Shown: positions 36,111 to 43,887, counted from the stretch's first letter. The stretch: 64,000 nt of DNA from Dokdonia pacifica (GCF_900188275.1 NZ_FZNY01000001.1:434001-498000), one strand, 5' to 3'. A program made the numbers and translations. The notes: a model not told the origin generated them from the sequence alone.

Positions 36111-36140
36111 TTTTTTCTTGACTATATATTAATTACTTAC

Positions 36141-36167
36141 AAAAACACCCCTGAAATTTCAGAGGTG
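36141..36167 (-). terminator. Terminator of the radC-like/65-aa operon
   Basis: The near-perfect palindrome centred on CTGAAATTTCAG (36151-36162), extended by CACC/GGTG arms, is followed on the minus strand by a T-run. It lies about 25 bp after the stop of the 65-aa gene. Confidence 0.75.
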
Positions 36168-36189
36168 CTTATTTTAAAATTATTGAAAA

Positions 36190-36387
36190 TCAGATATTAA
36201 ACACATAGGTATAGGAATACAAATTCCGTAATGCTTCTTCATCCAACATCTTATCTAAATTGGCACTATGCTTGGTGGCATAATCCATTATATCCTTGCC
36301 ATACTTTTCCTTTATATCCTCTTTGGAATTCGCAAGTAATCTTTCTTGTGTTTCCTCGTTCAAATCGGTAAAATTTAGATATATCAT
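36190..36387 (-). CDS. Small hypothetical protein of the leading region
   Basis: 65 aa, acidic and helical ('DLNEETQERLLANSKEDI'). No family recognised. It follows the radC-like gene by 11 bp and precedes a good terminator, so it closes that transcript. In the leading region it should be among the first genes to enter a recipient if oriT is at 35.8-36.1 kb. Confidence 0.6.
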   Translation of the reverse strand: MIYLNFTDLNEETQERLLANSKEDIKEKYGKDIMDYATKHSANLDKMLDEEALRNLYSYTYVFNI

Positions 36388-36398
36388 AGCTTTCTAAT

Positions 36399-36848
36399 TT
36401 ATAAAAGTCCATTATCAGAAAAGCTATAATAATTCCCATCTGGAATTAGTATTAAATGGTCAAGAAGTTTTATGTCAAACAGTTTCGATGCGTTCTTAAT
36501 CTTGTTCGTCAATTGCTTATCTGCTTCACTTGGTACCAATTTACCACTTGGATGATTGTGCGTTAATATGATGCCTACCGATAAAGATTTTAAAATAACC
36601 GCAAATAAAATTCTTACGTCAACTAAGGTTCCTGTAATTCCACCTTGTGACAATTGATATACCCCTTTTACCTTATTGCTGTTGTTCAACAGAACAACTT
36701 TAAAAGATTCTTGTATGCCGATTGAATCTTTATCCCAATCCTCATAGAGCAGTTCTGCAGCATCTTGTGAATTACTAATTTTCTGCCACATTGAAGATTT
36801 TAGCCCACCTTTATAACTTATTTTTATTTCATTAACTTGTGCTTTCAT
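36399..36848 (-). CDS. RadC-like JAB/MPN-domain protein (short form)
   Basis: 149 aa containing only the RadC MPN domain. The metal motif 'THNHPSGKLVPSEADKQLT' (H-x-H ... S ... D) is intact, and the N-terminal helix-hairpin-helix part of chromosomal RadC is missing. Such short RadC proteins are very common on mobile elements. Function uncertain; repair or anti-restriction help for incoming DNA is often suggested. Confidence 0.85.
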   Translation of the reverse strand: MKAQVNEIKISYKGGLKSSMWQKISNSQDAAELLYEDWDKDSIGIQESFKVVLLNNSNKVKGVYQLSQGGITGTLVDVRILFAVILKSLSVGIILTHNHPSGKLVPSEADKQLTNKIKNASKLFDIKLLDHLILIPDGNYYSFSDNGLL

Positions 36849-36879
36849 TGTTTATAGTATTTAAAATGTGAATAATGAA

Positions 36880-36915
36880 AAAGAGGGCGCAACTTTCCAG
36901 AGGAACGCCCTCTTT
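36880..36915 (-). terminator. Terminator after ssb
   Basis: AAAGAGGGCG (36880-36889) pairs with CGCCCTCTTT (36906-36915), a 10-bp stem with a 16-nt loop. On the minus strand it is followed by a T-run, directly after the ssb stop at 36927. Confidence 0.8.
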
Positions 36916-36926
36916 ATTTTTAAAGA

Positions 36927-37271
36927 TTACTTGTCGCTTTTACTTCCAAGTAAAAGGATTTCATCGGCTACAACTTCCGTTACATAGCGTTGGTTGCCAT
37001 CATCGGTGGTGTAGGTTCGGGTCTTTAGTTTCCCTGTAATTCCAACCTCTTTGCCTTTTTCGACAAATTTTTCAACGATTTCAGCCGTCTTACCCCAGGC
37101 TACAACCGTATGCCAATTCGTGTCGGTTTGCTTTTCGCCTTTGCTGTCTTTGTAATACTCGTTCGTAGCGAGTGAAAAGCGGGCTACTTTCTTTCCGCTT
37201 TCAAGGTTAGTAATGGTTGGCTCTTGTCCAACGTTTCCAATCAATTGTACGTGATTTCTAATAGTACTCAT
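36927..37271 (-). CDS. ssb: Single-stranded DNA-binding protein
   Basis: 114 aa OB-fold SSB: 'MSTIRNHVQLIGNVGQEPTI', 'VARFSLATNEYYKDSKGEKQ', 'WHTVVAWGKTAEIVEKFVEK' and 'GKEVGITGKLKTRTY'. The protein stops at 'LLGSKSDK', so it lacks both the flexible linker and the acidic DDIPF-type tip that recruits partner proteins in housekeeping SSBs. It probably coats the incoming strand. It has its own terminator. Confidence 0.92.
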   Translation of the reverse strand: MSTIRNHVQLIGNVGQEPTITNLESGKKVARFSLATNEYYKDSKGEKQTDTNWHTVVAWGKTAEIVEKFVEKGKEVGITGKLKTRTYTTDDGNQRYVTEVVADEILLLGSKSDK

Positions 37272-38027
37272 AATAAAATATTTAAGTGATTTATATTTCC
37301 CCTATTGATTTAAAACAGATTAAATTTTAAGGGGTGTTTGTTCTTTTCTTTCGTGCATCGCACAATGGATAGAGTGGGTTTTGTCAAGACTTTTAGGGTA
37401 AAATCAGGTGTGTTTGCGACGTAGTAAATTCCTTGGAATTTCAAGGAAGTAGAAACCTTATTTTTCACTAAAACTTTGTACAGTCTTGACAAGTTCCATA
37501 AGGGCATTAGCAATTCTTTTAAACGCAGTTGCGTTTGAGCGTACCGACAGTTAAGCGAGATAAGTAGCTGTGTTTATATTAGAATTGGTTATGTCGTGCC
37601 TGTTTTTTGACGACCCGAAAAACAACAAAGGCTTTATCCATTATAAACCCCTTAAAATGTGTAAGACAGCGGTTTGGTTTTTAGGGATTTTCAAAATGAG
37701 GGCTAAAGAAGTCCTCGCCGAAAATCCTGTCAAGAAAATCAAGGTGATGGCTTTCCGATTAGAAAAGCGGACTTGATTCACGATTTTGGCTCTGGAATAA
37801 AGTGTTCCTTCCCAGCATAGCGGGAAGGGTTAACGGAATGGAGAGCAGAAATTGTAGATTATGTCCATGACCATTGTAGGGAAGCTCTTTTCACGAAATG
37901 AAGTGGTTGTCTGCTTTTTCAGCAGGCGAGCGTGGAATGTAGGGAAATGTGCTGAGTGGATTGGAAGTATCCGTTTATTATATATTTAGTCATCCAGTTT
38001 AAGGTACTGGACAAACCTATATTAACT
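37272..38027. other. Gene-poor, hairpin-rich stretch of the leading region
   Basis: 756 bp between ssb and the DUF932 gene without a convincing gene. It holds the inverted pair TTGTCAAGACT (37381-37391) / AGTCTTGACAA (37482-37492), TTCCTTG-N6-CAAGGAA (37429-37448), AAACGCA-GT-TGCGTTT (37521-37536), CCTTCCC-N8-GGGAAGG (37807-37828) and CTGCT-N5-AGCAG (37911-37925). A 68-codon frame at 37570-37776 (+) is not supported. It may hold a single-strand origin, a promoter active on single strands, or a structured RNA. Confidence 0.5.
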
Positions 38028-38888
38028 TTATGCCATAGCATAGACTTCATCAAACAGCTTTTTATCTAAGCGTTCCTGTTGGCCAAAGCTTTTCTTCAAG
38101 ACATTATGTAGTACTGAATTGAAGGCATTATAGCCCAACCATAGATTTGGTTCTTCATTAAGCAGTAACGCTTCATAGTTCAATATTTCGATGACCTCAC
38201 GAGATTTTTTCGACGGGTCGCTGTTCTTATCGCTACATTCGTACCGGAATAGTTTCGTTTTGTCGAGAATCGCCTTTACAAATTCTTGTGTGTCGATGAT
38301 TTTAAATTCCTTCATCTTGTCGAATTTCTTGGTAATGGTGTAAAATTCATTGTCCAGAAATTTATCGAATAGGTTGTTCAATCTCGGCATAATCAAGTGT
38401 GTATTGTTCTTACTATGTTTTATGGAAAACTCGATTTCGGCTTGTGATACGTGTAGACCGTTTGAGCACACTTCTCTATAAAACCCGAAGTGTCCAGAGG
38501 TCTTTTCACTTCCGTCATACGAATTCTTGAACCGAAGCATCGGTAGTATCAAGTCCTTATGGTTCTTGACCGTAAACTGGCTTTTGTCGTCGATTATAAA
38601 ATCTGTAATGAACGACCTGTCGTTTTTGTTGATGGTGCGCTTGTGGAAATTCAGCTGTGCATCGGTCAGCATTTCTTCAGCTTTCTTGAAGAATAGTTGA
38701 TTCTGAATATGGCCATAGCTGTTCGATACCACATTGACGATTTTGCCATTTGAGATAATGACATTTTCAAGCCCTCTTCGGGATTCCATCTGGGTCAGAC
38801 TTTTTAAGGATTTCATTTCGGATGGAACAAAGATTTCATCCTGTTGCAAATTTTGTAAATACATAGCTTTTGAATTTAGATTAAACAT
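38028..38888 (-). CDS. DUF932 (phage/plasmid-like) protein
   Basis: 286 aa from the ATG at 38888. The frame is open further upstream, but that part overlaps a small gene in another frame, and ATG-TTTAA here overlaps that gene's stop, a common coupling pattern. Family features: 'RRGLENVIISNGKIVNVVSN', 'FGFYREVCSNGLHVS' and 'YNAFNSVLHNVLKK'. DUF932 proteins are widespread on plasmids and ICEs. Their function is not settled. Confidence 0.78.
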   Translation of the reverse strand: MFNLNSKAMYLQNLQQDEIFVPSEMKSLKSLTQMESRRGLENVIISNGKIVNVVSNSYGHIQNQLFFKKAEEMLTDAQLNFHKRTINKNDRSFITDFIIDDKSQFTVKNHKDLILPMLRFKNSYDGSEKTSGHFGFYREVCSNGLHVSQAEIEFSIKHSKNNTHLIMPRLNNLFDKFLDNEFYTITKKFDKMKEFKIIDTQEFVKAILDKTKLFRYECSDKNSDPSKKSREVIEILNYEALLLNEEPNLWLGYNAFNSVLHNVLKKSFGQQERLDKKLFDEVYAMA

Positions 38889-39042
38889 TTTCTGATAATA
38901 CTCGGTAATAGTTGGGATGCTTATCCCTGTAATAAGCCAAATGGCTTTCGCCACTATCAATGCTGTAACTTTCGCTACTTTGTTCATAATGCTTTTCCGC
39001 TTCTTGAAGCGAAATTTTAGGTTCTTCAGATACTCGTTTCAT
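38881..39042 (-). CDS. Small 53-aa protein upstream of the DUF932 gene
   Basis: Starts at the ATG at 39042 and ends at TAA 38881-38883, overlapping the DUF932 start by 8 bp. The peptide begins 'MKRVSEEPKISLQEAEKHYE' and is charged and Tyr/Ser-rich ('HLAYYRDKHPNYYRVLSE'), quite unlike random translation of AT-rich DNA. The parallel 39-40 bp leader/start arrangement is the same as that before parB. No family recognised. Confidence 0.6.
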   Translation of the reverse strand: MKRVSEEPKISLQEAEKHYEQSSESYSIDSGESHLAYYRDKHPNYYRVLSENV

Positions 39043-39051
39043 AATGATGTA

Positions 39052-39195
39052 TTTTGATTAAACAATATTTGAGCAGTACCCAAACGGAAGCTAAAATCTC
39101 AGCTCAAAAGGAAACGGAATAAATAAGCGTAGGATGTTGCGTGGGCTTTATGCCGTAGTCTTTTGATGGGTGTATTTTACGAGTTTACCTTTGCG
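39052..39195 (-). repeat. Duplicated leader, copy 1 (before the 53-aa/DUF932 genes)
   Basis: About 144 bp highly similar to 41103-41245, in the same orientation relative to the gene downstream. Both contain TTTGAGC and GCTCAAA arms around a variable centre, AAACGGAATAAAT, and a conserved block with TTTATGCCGTAGTCTTTTGA. It is likely a shared promoter or mRNA leader. Confidence 0.75.
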
Positions 39196-39261
39196 CTAAC
39201 TATTGATTGATAACCCCTTCCTTATGAACATATCTTTCAAAACACTATCATAAAAAAGAAA

Positions 39262-39285
39262 AAGGGCCAGCACGAATGCCGACCC
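39262..39285 (-). terminator. Terminator after parB
   Basis: On the minus strand an imperfect GGGTCGGC / GCTGGCCC hairpin with a 6-nt loop is followed by a T-rich run. It lies 18 bp after the parB stop. Confidence 0.75.
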
Positions 39286-39303
39286 CTCTTCACACAACAA
39301 AAG

Positions 39304-41091
39304 CTACTCGTTGAGTTCCTGAATTTGCTTTTCAAGAACCATGATGCGCTCTTTCAAATGTGCTTCACGCTTGTCTCGTTTTTCGGCATATTCCTTTTCT
39401 ATGCCGGCAATCTTAGATTTATAATATCCCTGTATCGCATTATAAAATGAAATATTGGTAAGATTATTGACGTGATTGCTTTCGCCAAAATGCACTTGCT
39501 TTTTGAGCATATACCGTATCAGCCTATGAAACATTTCCTTTTTGAAATTCTTCTTGAAATTCTCTACCATTTCGACTTTGGTCATTTTTGAAGTGTCTCC
39601 CAAGAACTTTGAGAAATACTTTTGCTGACTTACATAATCCACATTGTTTTCAAATAGCGATATCGAGAATGCAACCATTTCATCTGTTGAAAGTGTCTTC
39701 TTCGTATCAATGTATTTTGTCTCACGAATCATCTGCACCACTTCTTCAAACTGCTTGTTGTTCTCGATTTGCTTCTTGCGGATTTCCCTTTCGTTGATTT
39801 TTACAATTTGTTCTTCAGGTGTACAATCAGCCATTTTTCTGTTGGCCAATGGTGTCGAATATTCCGTAGAATCGTTCTTTGATTTTTCAACAATCTTTAC
39901 AAAAATTTCCTTGTGCTGGAATGAATCGGGATGGAACACAATACCGTTTTTAAATCCTTCTTCTTTTGCTGAATTGAATTTTTCCAATGCTTCTTTATAA
40001 TTCTGCATTGCTTCATCCAATTCTGCCTTTAATTCATCTTCAGAATAATCGTAATGTTGATATTCTATCTTAATACCCTCGATTGTTGGCTCAATCGGAT
40101 TCTCTATAATTTCAACATCATCCAGTAGATAGACTTTGAGTCCATTCTTTTCCAATTGCGATATAATGAGCTGATTGCTTTCGTCATCTGCCCAATATTG
40201 TCGTATTTCAGGGATTAAAAGGATATTCTCTTTCTTGGACTTTTCAATCAGGTTCAAGAGCGATTTGCTTTTCTTCGTCTCATAACAGGCTGCTTTTGTA
40301 CAGACCATTTTTCCTTCGCCGAATAGATTGCCTTGATTGGCTGCATTGAACGGACATTCAACACACGACCCAGCTTTCGGGACCAATTTTTTATCGGTTA
40401 CATCAAAAGATGCTTTTTCCAAATCGTAGGTCTGGTCTTTAATCATCCTATTTATCTGATGTGCATTAAAACCCTCGCCCATCGTTTCCAACATCATCTG
40501 CTGTTCTTCCGGTTCAAAGAGTGCGACACCTACACCCAAGGAAATCGTCATTTCGCCATTGCGTACAAATTGCTTGAAACCGTCAATCAATCCAGCTAAT
40601 TTTAAACGCTGTCTGATGAAGTTATCCGTTCTACCCAATCGCTTCGCAATTTCGGTAGGTGCATATTTCTCGCTTAGGTAAGCAATAGCCTCAGCTTCTT
40701 CGGTAGGTTCTACATCCTGTCTTTGCAGATTTTCGATAATCTGAACTTCAAGAACATCATTGTTCTCATAAGTCCTCACGATACAGGGTACAGTCTTTTT
40801 TCCTGCCAGCTTGCTTGCACGATATCGACGTTCACCCATCACGATGACATAATGTTCATTTAGTTTCCTTAATGTGATTGGCTGCAACACACCGTGCTTT
40901 TCAATACTCTTGGAAAGCTGCTTTAACGCATCCTCGTTAAAAGTCTTTCTCGGTTGTTCTGGGTCAGGCTTTATTTTACCTAACGGTAAGTTCTGAATTT
41001 CAAGTACGGATGATTTCTTTCCATTTACTTCATTCTTGGCAGCTACTTTAGTTCTACTGCGCTTCTTTGTGGTACTCGCTTTTGTTGTCAT
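39304..41091 (-). CDS. parB: ParB/RepB/Spo0J-type partition protein
   Basis: 595 aa from the ATG at 41091 (an in-frame TTG lies 9 bp earlier). ParB/Srx domain near the N-terminus: 'PDPEQPRKTF', 'GERRYRASKLAGKK' and 'IIENLQRQDVEPTEEAEAI', then HTH 'TEIAKRLGRTDNFIRQRLKL'. The long C-terminal part has a Cys cluster ('CVECPFNAANQGNLF' and 'CTKAACYETKKSKS', about residues 237-270), resembling PRTRC/ICE-type ParBs. No parA is in the window. It may maintain the excised circle or regulate transcription. Confidence 0.85.
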   Translation of the reverse strand: MTTKASTTKKRSRTKVAAKNEVNGKKSSVLEIQNLPLGKIKPDPEQPRKTFNEDALKQLSKSIEKHGVLQPITLRKLNEHYVIVMGERRYRASKLAGKKTVPCIVRTYENNDVLEVQIIENLQRQDVEPTEEAEAIAYLSEKYAPTEIAKRLGRTDNFIRQRLKLAGLIDGFKQFVRNGEMTISLGVGVALFEPEEQQMMLETMGEGFNAHQINRMIKDQTYDLEKASFDVTDKKLVPKAGSCVECPFNAANQGNLFGEGKMVCTKAACYETKKSKSLLNLIEKSKKENILLIPEIRQYWADDESNQLIISQLEKNGLKVYLLDDVEIIENPIEPTIEGIKIEYQHYDYSEDELKAELDEAMQNYKEALEKFNSAKEEGFKNGIVFHPDSFQHKEIFVKIVEKSKNDSTEYSTPLANRKMADCTPEEQIVKINEREIRKKQIENNKQFEEVVQMIRETKYIDTKKTLSTDEMVAFSISLFENNVDYVSQQKYFSKFLGDTSKMTKVEMVENFKKNFKKEMFHRLIRYMLKKQVHFGESNHVNNLTNISFYNAIQGYYKSKIAGIEKEYAEKRDKREAHLKERIMVLEKQIQELNE

Positions 41092-41102
41092 AATACTCAA
41101 AT

Positions 41103-41245
41103 TTTTGATTAAACAATATTTGAGCAGAAACCAAACGGAAGATAAAATCTTCGCTCAAAAGGAAACGGAATAAATGAGAAGGGGCGAAAGCGTCGGCTTT
41201 ATGCCGTAGTCTTTTGATGGAAGTATTTTACGAGTTTACCTTGCG
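41103..41245 (-). repeat. Duplicated leader, copy 2 (before parB)
   Basis: Partner of 39052-39195. Here the centre between the TTTGAGC/GCTCAAA arms contains an additional small stem, GAAGAT-AAA-ATCTTC. No TAnnTTTG box is seen in the 140 bp, so an unusual promoter or a post-transcriptional leader is possible. Confidence 0.75.
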
Positions 41246-41391
41246 TGTATATTGTATGATAATAAACTCTCAATCGAAGGACAAAAGTTAAATTAGATTA
41301 GAAAATATAATTTATAATCAAATAAAATTTAGTTTGGTATCGAATAAAATCATCTAATATGAAATTCAATTAAGTGTTGAAAAAGAGGGAA

Positions 41392-41413
41392 ATGTTGTAC
41401 CTATGTTGTACCT
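41392..41413. repeat. Exact 11-bp tandem repeat near the element end
   Basis: ATGTTGTACCT occurs twice in direct succession, about 60 bp inside the tRNA-Leu 3' end. Short direct repeats at this distance from an attachment site are often integrase arm-type sites. The rest of 41246-41448 is AT-rich and I see no gene in it. Confidence 0.5.
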
Positions 41414-41448
41414 ATCCAATTTTTAGCACCTATTTTTAAATAAGAAAA

Positions 41449-41468
41449 GCCGAAGATTTCTCTTCGAC
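41449..41468 (-). terminator. Terminator after tRNA-Leu
   Basis: GCCGAAG (41449-41455) and CTTCGAC (41462-41468) form a 7-bp hairpin (one G-T pair) with a T-run on the minus strand, 6 bp after the tRNA end. It also has a T-run on the plus strand. Confidence 0.75.
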
Positions 41469-41473
41469 TTTTG

Positions 41474-41555
41474 TGCGGGTGAAGGGACTCGAACCCCCAC
41501 ACCTTGCGGCATCAGATCCTAAGTCTGACGTGTCTACCAATTCCACCACACCCGC
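41474..41555 (-). tRNA. tRNA-Leu (anticodon UAG), complete
   Basis: 82 nt on the minus strand. Acceptor GCGGGTG pairs with CACCCGC, the D-loop has GGTGGAATTGGTAGAC, the anticodon stem TCAGA/TCTGA holds loop CTTAGGA (anticodon TAG), a long variable arm is present as in class II tRNAs, and the T-arm is GGGGGTTCGAGTCCC. CCA is not encoded. It lies at the right border of the ICE. Confidence 0.93.
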
Positions 41556-41588
41556 ATAAAGTGCAATTTAACACTTTTTATTTGGTTT

Positions 41589-41629
41589 AATCCTAAGTCT
41601 AGCGTGTCTACCAATTCCACCACGCCCGC
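41589..41629 (-). pseudogene. 5' half of a second tRNA-Leu, cut after the anticodon loop (att scar)
   Basis: On the minus strand it matches the 5' half of the complete tRNA-Leu from GCGGGCG through loop CTTAGGAT and then diverges abruptly. Differences from the complete gene fall in stems (position 6 of the acceptor arm and two in the anticodon arm), as expected for a different but once functional tRNA-Leu(UAG). No 3' half follows. Best read as the chromosomal part of the original integration target. Confidence 0.75.
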
Positions 41630-41668
41630 ATTTCAATAAATCGTTACGCATCTCTTTGTAACGGGGTG

Positions 41669-41696
41669 CAAATATAAGAATAGTTTTTTATTGCAA
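41669..41696 (-). promoter_or_regulatory. Promoter for tRNA-Leu
   Basis: On the minus strand TTG (41694-41696), 17-bp spacer, TATATTTG (41669-41676), a textbook Flavobacteriia promoter. It lies upstream of the truncated tRNA half and would read through it into the complete tRNA. Confidence 0.75.
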
Positions 41697-41719
41697 AATA
41701 ATTTTTTAGCAAATTTTAA

Positions 41720-42406
41720 TCAAGAATTTAATATGTTTTGAATTAACTCCTGAGAAACTGCTGTTCCTTGTCGTTTCAGCTCTTCAATAATGCGTTGTTT
41801 CTCATCTTCAGAATAAGATGCTTGTTTATTTTCTTGCTCAAAATCATATCCTAATGTTGCAAATAAAGCATCACTCCATGCATTTCGTTTACAATCCATG
41901 ACAAAGTGAATTCTATCTGAAGTCCCATTGTTTTCGACAGCATGTGGTAAGTTAAAATTCCCATACCAACAACTCCCTACTTCCATGGTAACTAATTCCT
42001 TATTGATATAAAATCGCACATCTTTATTAGTAGTAATGGGCACATGTACTCTAAACAAACCATCCTCATACCCTAAATCAAGATCCGTATGCTCATGAAT
42101 ACGACTCCCAGCACTTAAATTCAATAAACGTATCGCCTCTTTATCGCATTTAAAAGTGTCTATAATTTCTTTAAAATAAGCACATTTCTCAAGCAAAGGC
42201 GTATCAAAAAACTCTCCCGTAAGAGAAAAAGCACGTACATTATCTGTGGCTCCATCCATAGATCGAAGGGCTATCAATTTCCAACTCCCATCATAATCGT
42301 TACTATTATAATGTTCTGAAAAGGCAAAAGACTCACATATTTTATAATCTCTAAGAAGTCTATCTTCAGAAAAATTAAAAGGAAAACGTGCACTAGAAAG
42401 ACTCAT
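41720..42406 (-). CDS. Aspartyl/asparaginyl beta-hydroxylase-type dioxygenase
   Basis: 228 aa. A double-stranded beta-helix iron/2-oxoglutarate enzyme: 'GSRIHEHTDLDLGYEDGLFR' gives the first His, 'HVPITTN' follows, and 'LPHAVENNGTSDRIHFVMD' gives the second His and the Arg that binds 2-oxoglutarate. The C-terminal helical tail is specific to this subgroup. The true substrate is unknown. First host gene beyond the ICE border. Confidence 0.82.
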   Translation of the reverse strand: MSLSSARFPFNFSEDRLLRDYKICESFAFSEHYNSNDYDGSWKLIALRSMDGATDNVRAFSLTGEFFDTPLLEKCAYFKEIIDTFKCDKEAIRLLNLSAGSRIHEHTDLDLGYEDGLFRVHVPITTNKDVRFYINKELVTMEVGSCWYGNFNLPHAVENNGTSDRIHFVMDCKRNAWSDALFATLGYDFEQENKQASYSEDEKQRIIEELKRQGTAVSQELIQNILNS

Positions 42407-42476
42407 AAGCTATTCATTTAATATCTCTTAAATGTAGTTCAATTTTAGTACTTTTAAACAAAAATTTATAATCTAC

Positions 42477-43868
42477 ATGGAATCCATAACATCTTATATC
42501 CAAGAACACAAACAACGTTTTATCGACGAGCTTATCGAACTCCTAAAAATCCCTAGTATTAGTGCTGATTCCGCTTTCGCGAAAGCGACCACACAAACAG
42601 CCACTGCGGTAGCCGACAGTTTAAAAGCCGCTGGATGTGATACCGTAGAAATATGTGAAACACCTGGATATCCTATTGTATATGCAGATAAAATCATAGA
42701 CCCTAATCTTCCAACAGTATTGGTATATGGGCATTATGATGTGCAACCACCAGACCCATTAGATCTTTGGGATGCTCCGCCTTTTGAGCCAGTTGTAAAA
42801 ACGACAGACAAACATCCTGATGGTGCCATTTTTGCACGTGGTGCTTGTGATGATAAAGGGCAAATGTATATGCATGTTAAAGCCATGGAATACATGACGG
42901 CAAATGGAAAGCTTCCTTGCAATGTCAAGTTTATGATTGAAGGTGAAGAAGAAGTAGGAAGTGTCAACCTTGCTTGGTATGTAGAACGTAATCAAGAAAA
43001 ACTAGCTAATGATGTCATCCTTATTTCTGATACGGGAATGATTGCTAATGACATTCCTAGTATCACTACAGGACTTCGCGGTCTTAGCTATGTAGAAGTA
43101 GAAGTGACTGGACCTAATCGCGATTTGCATAGTGGTCTGTACGGAGGTGCTGTTGCAAATCCTATTAATGTGCTTTCAAAAATGATTGCATCCCTTCATG
43201 ATGAAAACAATCATATCACCGTAAAAGGATTTTATGACAAAGTAGAAGAACTTACTGCGGCTGAACGTGAAAAAATGGGAGAAGCGCCTTTCAGTTTAGA
43301 AAACTATAAAAAAGCCTTAGACATTAATGCAGTATATGGAGAAAAAGGATATACCACCAATGAGCGTAACTCTATCCGACCTACCTTAGATGTCAATGGA
43401 ATTTGGGGTGGTTATACAGGCGAAGGTGCAAAAACGGTTATTGCTAGTAAAGCCTATGCAAAAATATCAATGCGATTAGTACCTCATCAAGATTGGGAAG
43501 AAATCACTGAATTATTTAAAACACACTTTGAAAGTATTGCTCCTGATGGCGTTACCGTAAAAGTAACCCCACATCATGGAGGACAAGGCTATGTAACGCC
43601 TATTGACAGTATCGGATATCAAGCCGCCGAAAAAGCCTATGAAAAAACATTTGGTAAAACACCAATTCCTCAACGTAGTGGTGGAAGTATTCCTATTGTT
43701 GCTCTCTTTGAGAAAGAACTAAAAAGCAAAACCATTTTAATGGGATTTGGCTTAGATAGTGATGCCATACATTCTCCAAACGAACACTTTGGTATCTGGA
43801 ACTATTTAAAAGGAATTGAAACCATTCCTTATTTTTACGAGTATTTTACTGCCTTAAAAAACGCATAA
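42477..43868 (+). CDS. M20-family dipeptidase
   Basis: 463 aa. Metal and catalytic motifs of M20 peptidases: 'VYGHYDVQPPDP' (His-Tyr-Asp), 'GACDDKGQ' (bridging Asp), 'EGEEEVGS' (catalytic Glu) and a central dimerisation domain ('TGPNRDLHSGLYGG'). It resembles CNDP-type cytosolic dipeptidases. The host palindrome CGCTTTCGCGAAAGCG is inside the gene (42572-42587) and is read as 'AFAKA'. A strong terminator follows. Confidence 0.9.
   Translation: MESITSYIQEHKQRFIDELIELLKIPSISADSAFAKATTQTATAVADSLKAAGCDTVEICETPGYPIVYADKIIDPNLPTVLVYGHYDVQPPDPLDLWDAPPFEPVVKTTDKHPDGAIFARGACDDKGQMYMHVKAMEYMTANGKLPCNVKFMIEGEEEVGSVNLAWYVERNQEKLANDVILISDTGMIANDIPSITTGLRGLSYVEVEVTGPNRDLHSGLYGGAVANPINVLSKMIASLHDENNHITVKGFYDKVEELTAAEREKMGEAPFSLENYKKALDINAVYGEKGYTTNERNSIRPTLDVNGIWGGYTGEGAKTVIASKAYAKISMRLVPHQDWEEITELFKTHFESIAPDGVTVKVTPHHGGQGYVTPIDSIGYQAAEKAYEKTFGKTPIPQRSGGSIPIVALFEKELKSKTILMGFGLDSDAIHSPNEHFGIWNYLKGIETIPYFYEYFTALKNA
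42572..42587. repeat. Host palindrome CGCTTTCGCGAAAGCG, copy 1
   Basis: Perfect 16-bp copy within the dipeptidase gene, read as Ala-Phe-Ala-Lys-Ala. Confidence 0.85.
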
Positions 43869-43887
43869 AAATTACTATATAAAATGT

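Noticed and set aside
37310-37513. 67-codon minus-strand frame upstream of ssb
   Set aside because: Spans the long inverted repeat 37381-37492, so codons are dictated by the palindrome; composition is not protein-like.
37570-37776. 68-codon plus-strand frame in the leading region
   Set aside because: It begins with a hydrophobic stretch of poor quality, lacks a ribosome-binding site, runs against all neighbours and lies in a hairpin-rich region; no family resemblance.
38889-38987. Longer N-terminus of the DUF932 protein
   Set aside because: The extra 33 codons overlap the 53-aa gene in another frame and give a hydrophobic start not expected in this soluble family.
1-41473. Integrase gene of the element
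   Set aside because: No tyrosine or serine recombinase motif in any reading frame examined; it is probably left of the window.
41589-41629. Second functional tRNA-Leu
   Set aside because: Only the 5' half is present; no T-arm or acceptor 3' strand follows.
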